Assembly (NCBI GenBank): GCA_030588285.1
Contig: JAUUYK010000057.1
Coordinates: 1-6,609, forward strand
Reading direction: 5' to 3'
Length of the DNA: 6,609 nucleotides
Source: Kiritimatiellales bacterium
GTDB taxonomy: Bacteria; Verrucomicrobiota; Kiritimatiellia; Kiritimatiellales; Pontiellaceae
Part shown: positions 1 through 6,467 of the stretch, piece by piece
Layout of the letters: each line of letters begins with the position of its first letter
Numbering within the stretch: position 1 is the stretch's first letter
Program-made: the position numbers and the translations under genes
The notes under the pieces: model-generated
What the model was told of the DNA's origin: nothing
Seen by the model: only the letters and a program-made list of their open reading frames with translations
The model's database searches: none

Positions 1-29
1 AGTAGCAGTCCAAAAATCGGTTTTTTCAT
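1..29 (-). CDS. 5' end of an unidentified gene, probably exported protein (partial)
   Basis: Only nine codons and two bases are inside the window. The ATG (complement of 27-29) is followed by MKKPIFGLL, two lysines and then a hydrophobic run, which is how a signal peptide or N-terminal membrane anchor starts. A near-perfect Shine-Dalgarno sequence lies 8 bases upstream of the ATG, which is the main support for a real gene here. It has the same direction as the operon to its right but is separated from the LptF/LptG-type gene by 154 bases with hairpins, so it may be its own transcription unit. No function can be assigned from this fragment. Confidence 0.6.
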
Positions 30-37
30 TAGTTCAA

Positions 38-44
38 TCACCTC
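38..44 (-). promoter_or_regulatory. Strong ribosome binding site of the left-edge gene
   Basis: On the minus strand this reads GAGGTGA, fully complementary to the anti-Shine-Dalgarno end of 16S rRNA. It is followed by an 8-base spacer to the ATG at 29-27. It is the best ribosome binding site in the window and decides the start of the edge gene. Confidence 0.7.
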
Positions 45-80
45 GTGTATTATAAAAATGTAAACGTATGCATCTATTAC

Positions 81-129
81 ACCACGAAGTAAAGAAGACC
101 ACGAAGAGGTACTTTATTTACTTCGTGGT
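81..129. repeat. Intergenic ACCACGAAG direct/inverted repeat cluster
   Basis: The 9-mer ACCACGAAG occurs at 81-89 and again at 98-106 (period 17), and its reverse complement CTTCGTGGT is at 121-129. The outer copies extend to a perfect 13-base inverted repeat, ACCACGAAGTAAA at 81-93 against 117-129, with a 23-base loop. The second copy can instead pair with 121-129 as a 9-base stem with a 14-base loop, so two exclusive folds exist. There is no T-run after either arm, so it does not look like a simple terminator. Degenerate ACCACGAAG-type tandem repeats are familiar between genes in many environmental bacteria; membership in that class is inference. Confidence 0.7.
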
Positions 130-132
130 AAA

Positions 133-147
133 GGTCGCGTGGCGACC
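133..147 (-). terminator. GC-rich hairpin after the LptF/LptG-type gene, possible weak terminator
   Basis: GGTCGC at 133-138 and GCGACC at 142-147 form a perfect 6-base stem with a 3-base loop, starting 36 bases past the permease stop codon. On the minus strand it is followed only by TTTA, so the U-tract is short and intrinsic termination would be weak. Its place just after the last gene of the operon favours a role in termination or in protecting the 3' end of the message. Confidence 0.35.
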
Positions 148-183
148 AATCTTTCAGTGCGAAGAATTAAATTTCACAGTGTA

Positions 184-1311
184 TTAGTTTGCTCGACGCA
201 TCAACAGCAGCCCGCCGATCTGACCCAACACAATGGGGATCCACGGAATCAACCACGGATAATACTGCGGGCTTTTATCGAGCGTGTCGGAAATGATGAT
301 AAAAAGGTAATAGACAAAAACAATACCCAGACTCATGAGCATGCCCATCGACGACTCCTTGCGATGCGATTTTATGCCGAGCGGAATAGCGATCAGAACA
401 AACGTGAATGCGCCCACGGCCAGAGCAATCTTTTGGTGGGCATCCACCAGATAACGCCCCCGCTCAACCAATTGATCTTCAAGTGGCCACCTACTGAACT
501 CTTCCCGATAGTTCCTGATTTTATAGAATAGCTCGAAAATATTCATATTCTTCCGGCTTTTACTCACGTGCTCCCGGTTCATCAGCTCATTAAAATCAAT
601 TCGGATCGGATATTTTTTGGCACTCACATAACTCGTCTTGGCCGGATCATCGGGAAATTCTTCATCGGGAATTTCGATTCGAACATCAAACAGCTCAATT
701 TTGAGTACCGACTTTTCTTTATTGGCCGACATGATTCCGCTGCCGGCGCGAACCGTTCCGCTTATTTTGTCCGTATCTTCGTCGATTTCATACACCACTA
801 GATCACGAACCCGATTGCCGTTTTTTTTGCCGACATAAATCATATACCCTGGAAATTCGCGAATAAAGCGTCCCTCTTCCAACAGCTTGATCGGGTCTTC
901 CACGCCCATATTCTTCAGGAGCTTTTTATTTGCATAGGTCGTCTGCGGATAGAGGATGCAGTTAATGTATAGACAGACACCAACCAATCCCAGAGCCGCC
1001 AGCAAAATCGGCGAAGCAATTTGCCAAAGGCTCATACCTCCGCTTCGCATGGCATTGACTTCGCTGTCCGATGACAATCGGCCAAAAAGAAGCAACGTAG
1101 AAAAAAGTGCACTAATCGGAACCGTAAAGGCCAGCGAGTACGGCAGGTTGTAGAGAAAAAACTTGCCGACAATTGAGAAGGGAATCCCCTTAGCCATGAT
1201 GTCGATCGCCTTATAAATTGCCCCCACACTAAATGCAAATGTGATCAGTAAAATGGCCACGGCAAAAACCGTCAAAAAATCTATTAGTAAATATTTACTC
1301 AGCTTGCGCAA
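184..1311 (-). CDS. LptF/LptG family lipopolysaccharide export permease (YjgP/YjgQ)
   Basis: This 375-residue inner-membrane protein has the YjgP/YjgQ architecture. Three N-terminal membrane segments lie at about 10-32, 52-76 and 97-120. A soluble periplasmic part at about 121-290 is rich in alternating strands and corresponds to the beta-jellyroll. Three C-terminal segments lie at about 293-313, 322-341 and 352-371. The stretch HQKIALAVGAFTFVLIAIPLGI (split as HQKIALAV at 292-299 and FVLIAIPLGI at 304-313) is typical of the family. In known systems LptF and LptG pair with the ATPase LptB and with LptC to extract LPS from the inner membrane and pass it to the periplasmic bridge. LptF and LptG cannot be told apart here, and no partner, LptB or LptC is in the window. 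The start is TTG: an in-frame TGA lies two codons upstream and an AGGAG site sits 8 bases away. The next in-frame ATG is at residue 39, inside the conserved N-terminus. It is the last gene of the operon, 53 bases after the glycosyltransferase gene. Confidence 0.93.
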   Translation of the reverse strand: MRKLSKYLLIDFLTVFAVAILLITFAFSVGAIYKAIDIMAKGIPFSIVGKFFLYNLPYSLAFTVPISALFSTLLLFGRLSSDSEVNAMRSGGMSLWQIASPILLAALGLVGVCLYINCILYPQTTYANKKLLKNMGVEDPIKLLEEGRFIREFPGYMIYVGKKNGNRVRDLVVYEIDEDTDKISGTVRAGSGIMSANKEKSVLKIELFDVRIEIPDEEFPDDPAKTSYVSAKKYPIRIDFNELMNREHVSKSRKNMNIFELFYKIRNYREEFSRWPLEDQLVERGRYLVDAHQKIALAVGAFTFVLIAIPLGIKSHRKESSMGMLMSLGIVFVYYLFIIISDTLDKSPQYYPWLIPWIPIVLGQIGGLLLMRRAN

Positions 1312-1319
1312 TGCTCAAT

Positions 1320-1324
1320 CTCCT
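1320..1324 (-). promoter_or_regulatory. Ribosome binding site that fixes the TTG start of the permease
   Basis: AGGAG on the minus strand, 8 bases upstream of TTG at 1311-1309. Together with the in-frame TGA just upstream it makes the rare TTG the only reasonable start that keeps the first membrane segment whole. Confidence 0.7.
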
Positions 1325-1364
1325 AGGAAAAGAAACCACAATCTATGGACTTGACCGAACAAGC

Positions 1365-2123
1365 TCAAGCCTTCTTGTTGGTACAACGTTCCAGCTCGCG
1401 CAACTTTAGATATTTTTCACAATTGCTGAATGCCGAAACCGCCGCCGCGGCAAACCCAGCAAACCCGTCTAAAAACCCGCCCTTCGCAATATACATGCGG
1501 AAAAATTTCCAGCCCGGCCGAAATAAAAGATCCATCCATCGGAACTTTTTCCCCCGGGCATACAGATCCTTCGCCATCAGTGTGGTGAAGGTATTCGAGG
1601 TGCGAATATGGTGCGTTATATCGTCATACGTATAATGTTCCAGCGGATGTTTCAACCGTTCCATCGATCCGCCCACCTCGACCCGTTCATGAATCAATGG
1701 GCTCACGATTTTTGATTTACTCCATTGAAAAAGGCGCAATTTACGGTCGGGATACCAATCGCCGTGCCGAATCCATCGGCCGAGGTACCAAACGATACGC
1801 GGCGTCTCAAATCCCGTTGGAAGGTTTCCCTTTTCAAATCGGGCTTCAATTTCTGAACGAAGTTCCGGAGTTACCGCTTCGTCTGCATCCACCCAGAAGA
1901 TCCAATCATTAGACGCCTTATCCCAGGCAAACTCTTTTTGGCCGGCATAACCGAGCCACTCCTGCTCAAAAACCTTATCGGTATGTTGACGCGCAATCTC
2001 AAGCGTTCCATCCGTGCTCCCGCTATCCACCACAATAATTTCATCGCACCAAGCGAGGCTCTCAAGGCATCGGTCCATATTTTTTTCTTCGTTTAAACAA
2101 ATTACACAGGCGGAAATTTTCAT
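1365..2123 (-). CDS. Glycosyltransferase family 2, WaaE/KdtX-like (LPS core type)
   Basis: This 252-residue GT-A fold enzyme most resembles the WaaE/KdtX/LgtF group, which adds a beta-1,4-glucose or similar sugar to inner-core heptose from a nucleotide sugar on the cytoplasmic face. Visible signatures are the start KISACVICLNEEKN, the nucleotide-binding DSGSTDGT at 33-40, the metal-binding VDADE at 78-82 (DxD), and the group-typical YLGRWIRHGDWYPDRKLRLF at 113-132. HER at 145-147 and LEHYTY at 161-166 follow. A basic and then hydrophobic tail at about 196-233 may attach it to the membrane. The length is normal for the family. The ATG overlaps the stop of the preceding glycosyltransferase gene in an ATGA junction and has GGAG 7 bases upstream (2131-2134), so it is translated by coupling and by its own site. 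The exact sugar and acceptor cannot be read from the sequence; some homologues act on other surface glycans. Confidence 0.92.
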   Translation of the reverse strand: MKISACVICLNEEKNMDRCLESLAWCDEIIVVDSGSTDGTLEIARQHTDKVFEQEWLGYAGQKEFAWDKASNDWIFWVDADEAVTPELRSEIEARFEKGNLPTGFETPRIVWYLGRWIRHGDWYPDRKLRLFQWSKSKIVSPLIHERVEVGGSMERLKHPLEHYTYDDITHHIRTSNTFTTLMAKDLYARGKKFRWMDLLFRPGWKFFRMYIAKGGFLDGFAGFAAAAVSAFSNCEKYLKLRELERCTNKKA

Positions 2124-2926
2124 GATTCAACTCCATTCTTCAAATGCTGCGACACCCCAACTTCGCATTGAATGCGTCCCGATGTATGGCTTTCGGCCAA
2201 CAGGTCGTCATTTTTATCCAGCTCTGTTCGCGGTCGTTCTGGGTGATAAAGATGATACGCAATTCCACCAAATTTTAAATCCAGCCGTTTAATGCCCGCA
2301 TTAAAAAGTCGGACCACGAGTTCGCTATCCTCGCGCCCCCATCCGGTGAAGGCTTCATCGAATCCATTTACCTTCAAAAGATCATCCCGCCAATACCCTT
2401 GATTACAACTCCGAATCCCACGCATTTTGTCTGACGAGTTCCGCCGCAAGAAACGGCCCAGCATTGGAATCCGCAATGTATTTTTTCGATTTCCAATGTT
2501 TGGAAAAAATGGACCGGGATAACGTACGCCCGAAGCCAGAATAGAATCGGTGGCCGTGGCGTTCAAAATCACCCGCCCGCCTTGAACGAAACAACCCTTT
2601 CGGGCAGCCAACTGATGATCTTCAATAAAACGAGGATGCACCATCATATCGCCATCGATAAAAACAATATAATCGCCCGAAGCCACCGCAATGCCCAAAT
2701 TCCGACTCCGTGCCGCACGGAACCCCTCATCTTCCTGCCAAACGTGGATTAACGGAACGCTAAAAATCGACCGTATAGCGTTCACCAGCTCGGCCACCTC
2801 CGGCCCCGAGCCATCGTCCGCCACAATCACCTCGATCGGCATCACCTTCAAGGCCGCCACACTTTCCAGCACCACCCGAAGAGCATCCGCGCGGTTATAG
2901 GCCGTTATGATTAGAGATGTTTTCAT
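2120..2926 (-). CDS. Glycosyltransferase family 2 with galactosyltransferase-type (7C) C-terminal domain
   Basis: This is a 268-residue GT-A enzyme. The N-terminal GT2 domain begins SLIITAYNRADAL at 4-16 and carries VADDGS at 35-40. It then has EGFRAARSRNLGI at 67-79 and the metal-binding FIDGDM at 89-94. The C-terminal domain has NQGYWRDDLLKVNGFDE at 175-191 and GWGREDSEL at 195-203, the hallmark of the Glyco_transf_7C module found in galactosyltransferases and chondroitin-polymerase-like enzymes. The acidic ED pair there is the expected catalytic or acceptor-site element. YHLYHPE at 224-230 is also shared by bacterial members. The protein is soluble and probably acts at the cytoplasmic face. 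Its ATG overlaps the SGNH gene stop (ATGA, weak GAAG site), and its own stop overlaps the next glycosyltransferase start. The donor could be UDP-Gal, UDP-GalNAc or another nucleotide sugar; this is not decidable here. Confidence 0.92.
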   Translation of the reverse strand: MKTSLIITAYNRADALRVVLESVAALKVMPIEVIVADDGSGPEVAELVNAIRSIFSVPLIHVWQEDEGFRAARSRNLGIAVASGDYIVFIDGDMMVHPRFIEDHQLAARKGCFVQGGRVILNATATDSILASGVRYPGPFFPNIGNRKNTLRIPMLGRFLRRNSSDKMRGIRSCNQGYWRDDLLKVNGFDEAFTGWGREDSELVVRLFNAGIKRLDLKFGGIAYHLYHPERPRTELDKNDDLLAESHTSGRIQCEVGVSQHLKNGVES

Positions 2927-3996
2927 TTGGTTTCTTCGATTATCTGAATCTTGGAATTTGTTTTCAAATAGTTAAAAACAGAGTCGGCCGCCAAACGATG
3001 CCCCACACTTCCCCAATGGGTGTCGTTTGCGAGATAAATGTCTTTCACGGAACCCGTGTTCACAGCAGTGGATAGATGGTATTCCAACGAAATTAAATTG
3101 AGTTCTCTATTTGTTTCCAGCAGATCAACAGCTGAAAGAATTGGCATCGGCGAATCGATTATATAGGGGCGGTAAATCGTCGCTTTGTCCGTTGCAATCA
3201 TCAGAACAAAAATCGTTTTTCCATTGGACTGAACGAACTGTTGCAGGTCGTTTAGCTTTCCATTAACGGAAGACCATTGCTGAGTGGAAACTTCATTTTT
3301 CCAAAAGTCGCCATGATAAATTAAGATTTCATCGCTCGCCTTGTTTGAAAACAGGTCGGAGCGACTGAGTTTCGAGCGATACACCTTACTGCTGGAACCG
3401 GTCACGCGTTTAAGCCAGCGCTTAAATCGATGCATGCCATGTTGAATATCCAAACTGAACCGAGCTGGTGGCGGTGGTGTTTCCCGACCAACGGTAGCCG
3501 GACAAATCGGCAACTCCACGAAATTCTCCTGCTCCATAGACTTCAGGAAAGGCTCTCCATTATCCTTAAAAGAAAAGCCATGCACTCCATGTTCAACAAT
3601 TTCGTAAATCAAGATTTTGGGAGGATGTTCAACAAAAACATCGGACCGAACCAACTGGGAAACATCAACATTATCACGGTGAAATGTTAAAATGGACCAT
3701 CCCGTTTTTTCTGCGAGGAACCCCTGCCAACCGTGGTTCTCTTCCTGAGAAAAGGAATCACCAATCACCACCACATCATAGGCATTGGTATATTCCTGTA
3801 AGCCAACGGCTTTATCATAGCCAGGGTCTAAAAATTGTTCTTGCGAGTCCTGAGGCATGAAAAGGACTTCGCTATACCCTCCAATGCGGGTCATATCACC
3901 AACAAATGGCGGAGTGGTGAACACAAACCACGTCACGATGATCCAAACGGGAACTCCGACGGCAAGGACTATTTTTGTATAGGTACGGCTCTTCAT
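2923..3996 (-). CDS. Membrane-anchored SGNH hydrolase-like protein, likely O-acetyltransferase partner of the MBOAT
   Basis: This 357-residue protein has one N-terminal membrane segment at about 9-27 after a basic start (MKSRTYTK), so the rest should lie in the periplasm. Two SGNH motifs are visible: IGDSFS at 78-83, with Ser81 as the probable nucleophile, and NDTHWG at 324-329, with Asp325 and His327 as the probable rest of the triad. A proline-rich linker (ETPPPPAR) lies at 172-179. The setting next to an AlgI-type MBOAT gene matches AlgJ/AlgX, PatB and similar proteins that take an acetyl group from the MBOAT and put it on a polysaccharide. Here the serine motif comes before the Asp-His motif, whereas in AlgX and AlgJ the Asp-His pair comes first, so it is not a plain AlgJ/AlgX orthologue. 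The ATG is 2 bases after the MBOAT stop with no clear ribosome binding site, so coupled translation is likely. The acetyltransferase role is inference; an esterase acting on the same glycan is possible. Confidence 0.8.
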   Translation of the reverse strand: MKSRTYTKIVLAVGVPVWIIVTWFVFTTPPFVGDMTRIGGYSEVLFMPQDSQEQFLDPGYDKAVGLQEYTNAYDVVVIGDSFSQEENHGWQGFLAEKTGWSILTFHRDNVDVSQLVRSDVFVEHPPKILIYEIVEHGVHGFSFKDNGEPFLKSMEQENFVELPICPATVGRETPPPPARFSLDIQHGMHRFKRWLKRVTGSSSKVYRSKLSRSDLFSNKASDEILIYHGDFWKNEVSTQQWSSVNGKLNDLQQFVQSNGKTIFVLMIATDKATIYRPYIIDSPMPILSAVDLLETNRELNLISLEYHLSTAVNTGSVKDIYLANDTHWGSVGHRLAADSVFNYLKTNSKIQIIEETK

Positions 3997-3998
3997 AA

Positions 3999-5495
3999 TT
4001 AAAATTGATAATACAGAAACTCACTAACATGGCTCATATTCCACAACGAAATAAGGATACAGCCAATTGTTACGAGCAACCACACTACCGATGATTTCCA
4101 CCGAAATAGAGAAACCTTTTTCGTTAAGCCGTTTTGATCCAAAGAAACGTCGGGGAATAACTCGCGAGTATTGGGTAATAACCAGGCTACCACCGCAACA
4201 GCAATCAAGATGGCCAGTGGTTTACCATGGTATTCCCCGAGTACAATGAAATTGTTTCCCATACTTCCGAATAGACCGCTCCAATCAGCAGGAATCACAA
4301 CCGGCCCAATGCCCGTCATAACTTTAGATAACGACCAAGCGGACTCCATTGAGACACTTCGAAAAATAACCCAGGTAAATACCAAAAAGATAAATGTCGA
4401 AACATGGGACAGAGCCAACCACCCTCGTTTTCGTTCCCGCTTACACACCATCCACCACATATGATTCAGACTGATGGCCAGCCCGTGAATTGTACCCCAA
4501 ACCACAAAGGTCCATCCGGCACCGTGCCAGATTCCCCCGATCAACATCGTCAGGAATACATTGATAATGCGGCGCGACTCTCCTGAGCGACTCCCGCCGA
4601 GCGGAATGTAGATATAGTCCCTCAAAAATGTGGAAAGCGTGATATGCCAACGCCGCCAGAACTCGATAATATTGGATGCTTTGTACGGAGAATAAAAGTT
4701 GATCGGAAGTTTAATGCCGAACATAAACCCAAGCCCAACGGCCATATCACTGTACCCTGAAAAATCAAAATAGATCTGAAACGTATAGGCTAATGCCCCG
4801 ACCCACGCATCGAATATATTCACCAAATTTCCGTCAGCAATCGTGCTAAAGACCGGGTTAGCTAGCATGCTTAGATTATCAGCAAGAACCGTCTTTTTAA
4901 ATAATCCCACGGCAAATATAGCAATGCCGCGATTCAGGTTATCACTACAAATCCCCGACAATGCCGTCCGGAGTTGTGGGATAAAATCTTTATGATGAAC
5001 AATCGGGCCGGCAATGAGTTGAGGAAAAAAGGATACAAATAAGGCATATCCCAACAACCGGCGGGGCTGCGCCTTTCCCTGCCGGACATCCACCAAATAT
5101 GCAATCTGCTGAAAAGTGAAAAACGAAATCCCGATCGGAAGAATCACACCCAAGGTATGAATATTTAATCTCGGAGAAAGATTAAGGGTCTCAATCGCAA
5201 AATTGGCGTACTTAAAAAAGAAGAGTGGCAGCAAGTTGAAGACCACGCCAACCACCAGCAAAACGCCTTTCATTGAATCCGTTCGATCAATCCCCTTCGC
5301 TAAAAAGTGATTAATAACAATCGACCCTATAATCAGTGGAAGAAAAATCGGGTTCCACCAGCCATAGTAAATCAGCGAAGCAACCAACATCGCCCATATA
5401 GCCCCTCCAATTTTCTGGCGTGACGACAGCACGGAAACAACCAGCACCAATACCGGAATAAATATAAAAAGGAATATGTAGCTATTAAAAAGCAT
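3999..5495 (-). CDS. MBOAT family membrane-bound O-acyltransferase (AlgI type)
   Basis: This 498-residue polytopic inner-membrane protein is of normal AlgI length. Family signatures are present in order: LPIGISFFTFQQ at 119-130, QIYFDFSGYSDMAVG at 240-254, NFYSPYKASNIIEFWRRWHI at 266-285, FLRDYIYIPLGGSR at 290-303, and GGIWHGAGWTFVVWG at 320-334. His324 in the WHGAGW motif is the expected catalytic histidine (the counterpart of the invariant MBOAT histidine), and His284 in RRWHI is the second conserved one. The C-terminal SEFLYYQF matches the family's aromatic ending. Known relatives carry acetyl groups from a cytoplasmic donor across the membrane for O-acetylation of alginate, peptidoglycan, cellulose or LPS. 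The adjoining SGNH gene is its probable partner, and the flanking glycosyltransferases point to a surface glycan rather than peptidoglycan as acceptor (inference). The ATG has a weak GGTGAG site and lies 14 bases after the DUF6492 stop, so co-transcription is likely. The symbol algI is not used because nothing links the locus to alginate. Confidence 0.94.
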   Translation of the reverse strand: MLFNSYIFLFIFIPVLVLVVSVLSSRQKIGGAIWAMLVASLIYYGWWNPIFLPLIIGSIVINHFLAKGIDRTDSMKGVLLVVGVVFNLLPLFFFKYANFAIETLNLSPRLNIHTLGVILPIGISFFTFQQIAYLVDVRQGKAQPRRLLGYALFVSFFPQLIAGPIVHHKDFIPQLRTALSGICSDNLNRGIAIFAVGLFKKTVLADNLSMLANPVFSTIADGNLVNIFDAWVGALAYTFQIYFDFSGYSDMAVGLGFMFGIKLPINFYSPYKASNIIEFWRRWHITLSTFLRDYIYIPLGGSRSGESRRIINVFLTMLIGGIWHGAGWTFVVWGTIHGLAISLNHMWWMVCKRERKRGWLALSHVSTFIFLVFTWVIFRSVSMESAWSLSKVMTGIGPVVIPADWSGLFGSMGNNFIVLGEYHGKPLAILIAVAVVAWLLPNTRELFPDVSLDQNGLTKKVSLFRWKSSVVWLLVTIGCILISLWNMSHVSEFLYYQF

Positions 5496-5509
5496 TTCTC
5501 ACCATGAAC

Positions 5510-6379
5510 TCAGCGCTTAACCAACCAAAGCGTCTTCCATGACCTAGTTTTTCGGTGAAATTGATCCAAATCGGATTCCCAGGCGGACTGCATCACCATG
5601 CCCATAAAGTTCTTGGCCCAGATTACTTCATGCTCCCCCATCCCGACGGCTTCTTCGAACTGCTCTTTATAGTGGAATACCTTAAATAAAGGTTCTCTCG
5701 GAAAGAGGGGAAAGGTTTTAAAATATAATAGGGCTTCACCGTACCAGATCATTTCATTTGGAGAATCGACGATCAAATCGGCAAAGTTTTTTCCGTTAGG
5801 TTGCGCAAATTCTTCATCGAGTTGTTTCCAAACTTTGGAAGACCAAATGCAAGGGGTCGGCCCAAAATCATAAACAAAACCATTTCTGTTAAATTGATCC
5901 ATGGTCATGCGGCGGTCTTTCTCAAAATAGTTAAATACTTTGGGCCGACCATTTCGTGCGGCCCATTGCAACAGATCCTTGCCTTCGTGCATCACCGTAA
6001 AAGGCGTCGTTTCATCCGCCATGAAATCAGAGGTTTTAAATTCACGGATAAAATAGGAATCGGAATCGATGATGACTGTATTTTCGGAAACGCCCAATCG
6101 CCAAAACTGCGACTTCACAATCTGCTGCATCATTCCGCCATCCAATTGCATGGCGCGGATTTTATCGGCATCGGGATTCAGCGAAAGGATTTCGTCGTCT
6201 TCAACTAAACAATGCTGAATCGCGCCCAATGCCGTTTCAAACATAGATCGATCCGCTGAAGGAACAATCACGTAAAACGGCAATTGATCTGCGTTAAAGC
6301 GTTCAATGCTTTCAGCTAGACGAACCAATCTTTTCAGATCGTTCCGATACGATTTACAACATAATACGACTTTATCCAT
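5510..6379 (-). CDS. DUF6492 family protein, glycosyltransferase-like
   Basis: This 289-residue soluble protein resembles the DUF6492 family, which has a GT-A-like layout. It begins with a strand, VVLCCKSYRNDL at 4-15, and has FYVIVPSADR at 35-44. The most conserved-looking block is QQIVKSQFWRLG at 85-96 leading to TVIIDSDSYF at 101-110, where DSD at 106-108 is a candidate metal-binding DxD. Further blocks are GPTPCIWSS at 173-181 and SPNEMIWYGEALL at 206-218. It has no signal peptide or membrane segment, so it should act in the cytoplasm, perhaps adding a sugar to the glycan made by the operon; no activity can be assigned with certainty. A GTG two codons upstream (6385-6383) is in frame, but it is buried in the AGGTGG ribosome binding site, so the ATG at 6379 is preferred. 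It is the first gene of the minus-strand operon. Confidence 0.85.
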   Translation of the reverse strand: MDKVVLCCKSYRNDLKRLVRLAESIERFNADQLPFYVIVPSADRSMFETALGAIQHCLVEDDEILSLNPDADKIRAMQLDGGMMQQIVKSQFWRLGVSENTVIIDSDSYFIREFKTSDFMADETTPFTVMHEGKDLLQWAARNGRPKVFNYFEKDRRMTMDQFNRNGFVYDFGPTPCIWSSKVWKQLDEEFAQPNGKNFADLIVDSPNEMIWYGEALLYFKTFPLFPREPLFKVFHYKEQFEEAVGMGEHEVIWAKNFMGMVMQSAWESDLDQFHRKTRSWKTLWLVKR

Positions 6380-6467
6380 ATCCACCTAAAAGATTACTAC
6401 TGTGCAATTCGTTTAACACGGCATTTAAAGTTCAACCATGGTCCCTATTTATGCTACTAAAGTATAG
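6380..6467. promoter_or_regulatory. Divergent intergenic region expected to hold both promoters
   Basis: These 88 bases separate the first gene of the minus-strand operon from a plus-strand gene, so transcription in both directions should start here or very close by. No convincing -35/-10 pair is visible on either strand. The best plus-strand -10-like hexamer is TATGCT at 6450-6455, without a -35 at normal spacing. The minus strand has TTGAAC (complement of 6429-6434) without a good -10 at 16-18 bases. The region is AT-rich and carries a small ACCATGGT palindrome at 6435-6442. The role is assigned from gene arrangement, not from motifs. Confidence 0.4.
6382..6387 (-). promoter_or_regulatory. 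Ribosome binding site that decides between ATG and GTG starts
   Basis: The minus strand reads AGGTGG, then AT, then ATG at 6379-6377. The alternative GTG start lies inside this hexamer and would have no ribosome binding site of its own. The spacing to the ATG is short (2-3 bases), so the choice is favoured rather than certain. Confidence 0.5.

Noticed and set aside
49..54. A perfect TATAAT on the minus strand upstream of the left-edge gene, as a -10 promoter element
   Set aside because: Transcription would start at about position 42, inside the GAGGTGA ribosome binding site (44-38), and no -35-like hexamer is found at 16-18 bases. It is probably chance in an AT-rich stretch.
81..129. CRISPR array
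   Set aside because: There are only two short direct copies and one inverted copy, with no uniform repeats or spacers and no cas genes.
81..129. Intrinsic terminator from the 13-base inverted repeat
   Set aside because: The stem is AT-rich at its inner end, has a 23-base loop, and lacks a T-run on either strand.
139..531. A plus-strand open frame of 130 codons opposite the end of the permease gene
   Set aside because: It is mostly antisense to the conserved C-terminal membrane part of LptF/LptG, its protein is low-plausibility, and its start lies inside the 133-147 hairpin.
3999..5495. Alginate-specific algI
   Set aside because: The MBOAT signatures are clear, but no alginate polymerase, epimerase or lyase gene is nearby, and the partner SGNH protein differs from AlgJ/AlgX in motif order.
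5801..6208. A long plus-strand open frame (135 codons) opposite the DUF6492 gene
   Set aside because: It is fully antisense to a gene with conserved motifs, its product shows no domain-like pattern, and it has no ribosome binding site context of note.
6383..6385. GTG as start of the DUF6492 gene
   Set aside because: It would add only two residues, and it lies inside the AGGTGG ribosome binding site used by the ATG at 6379.
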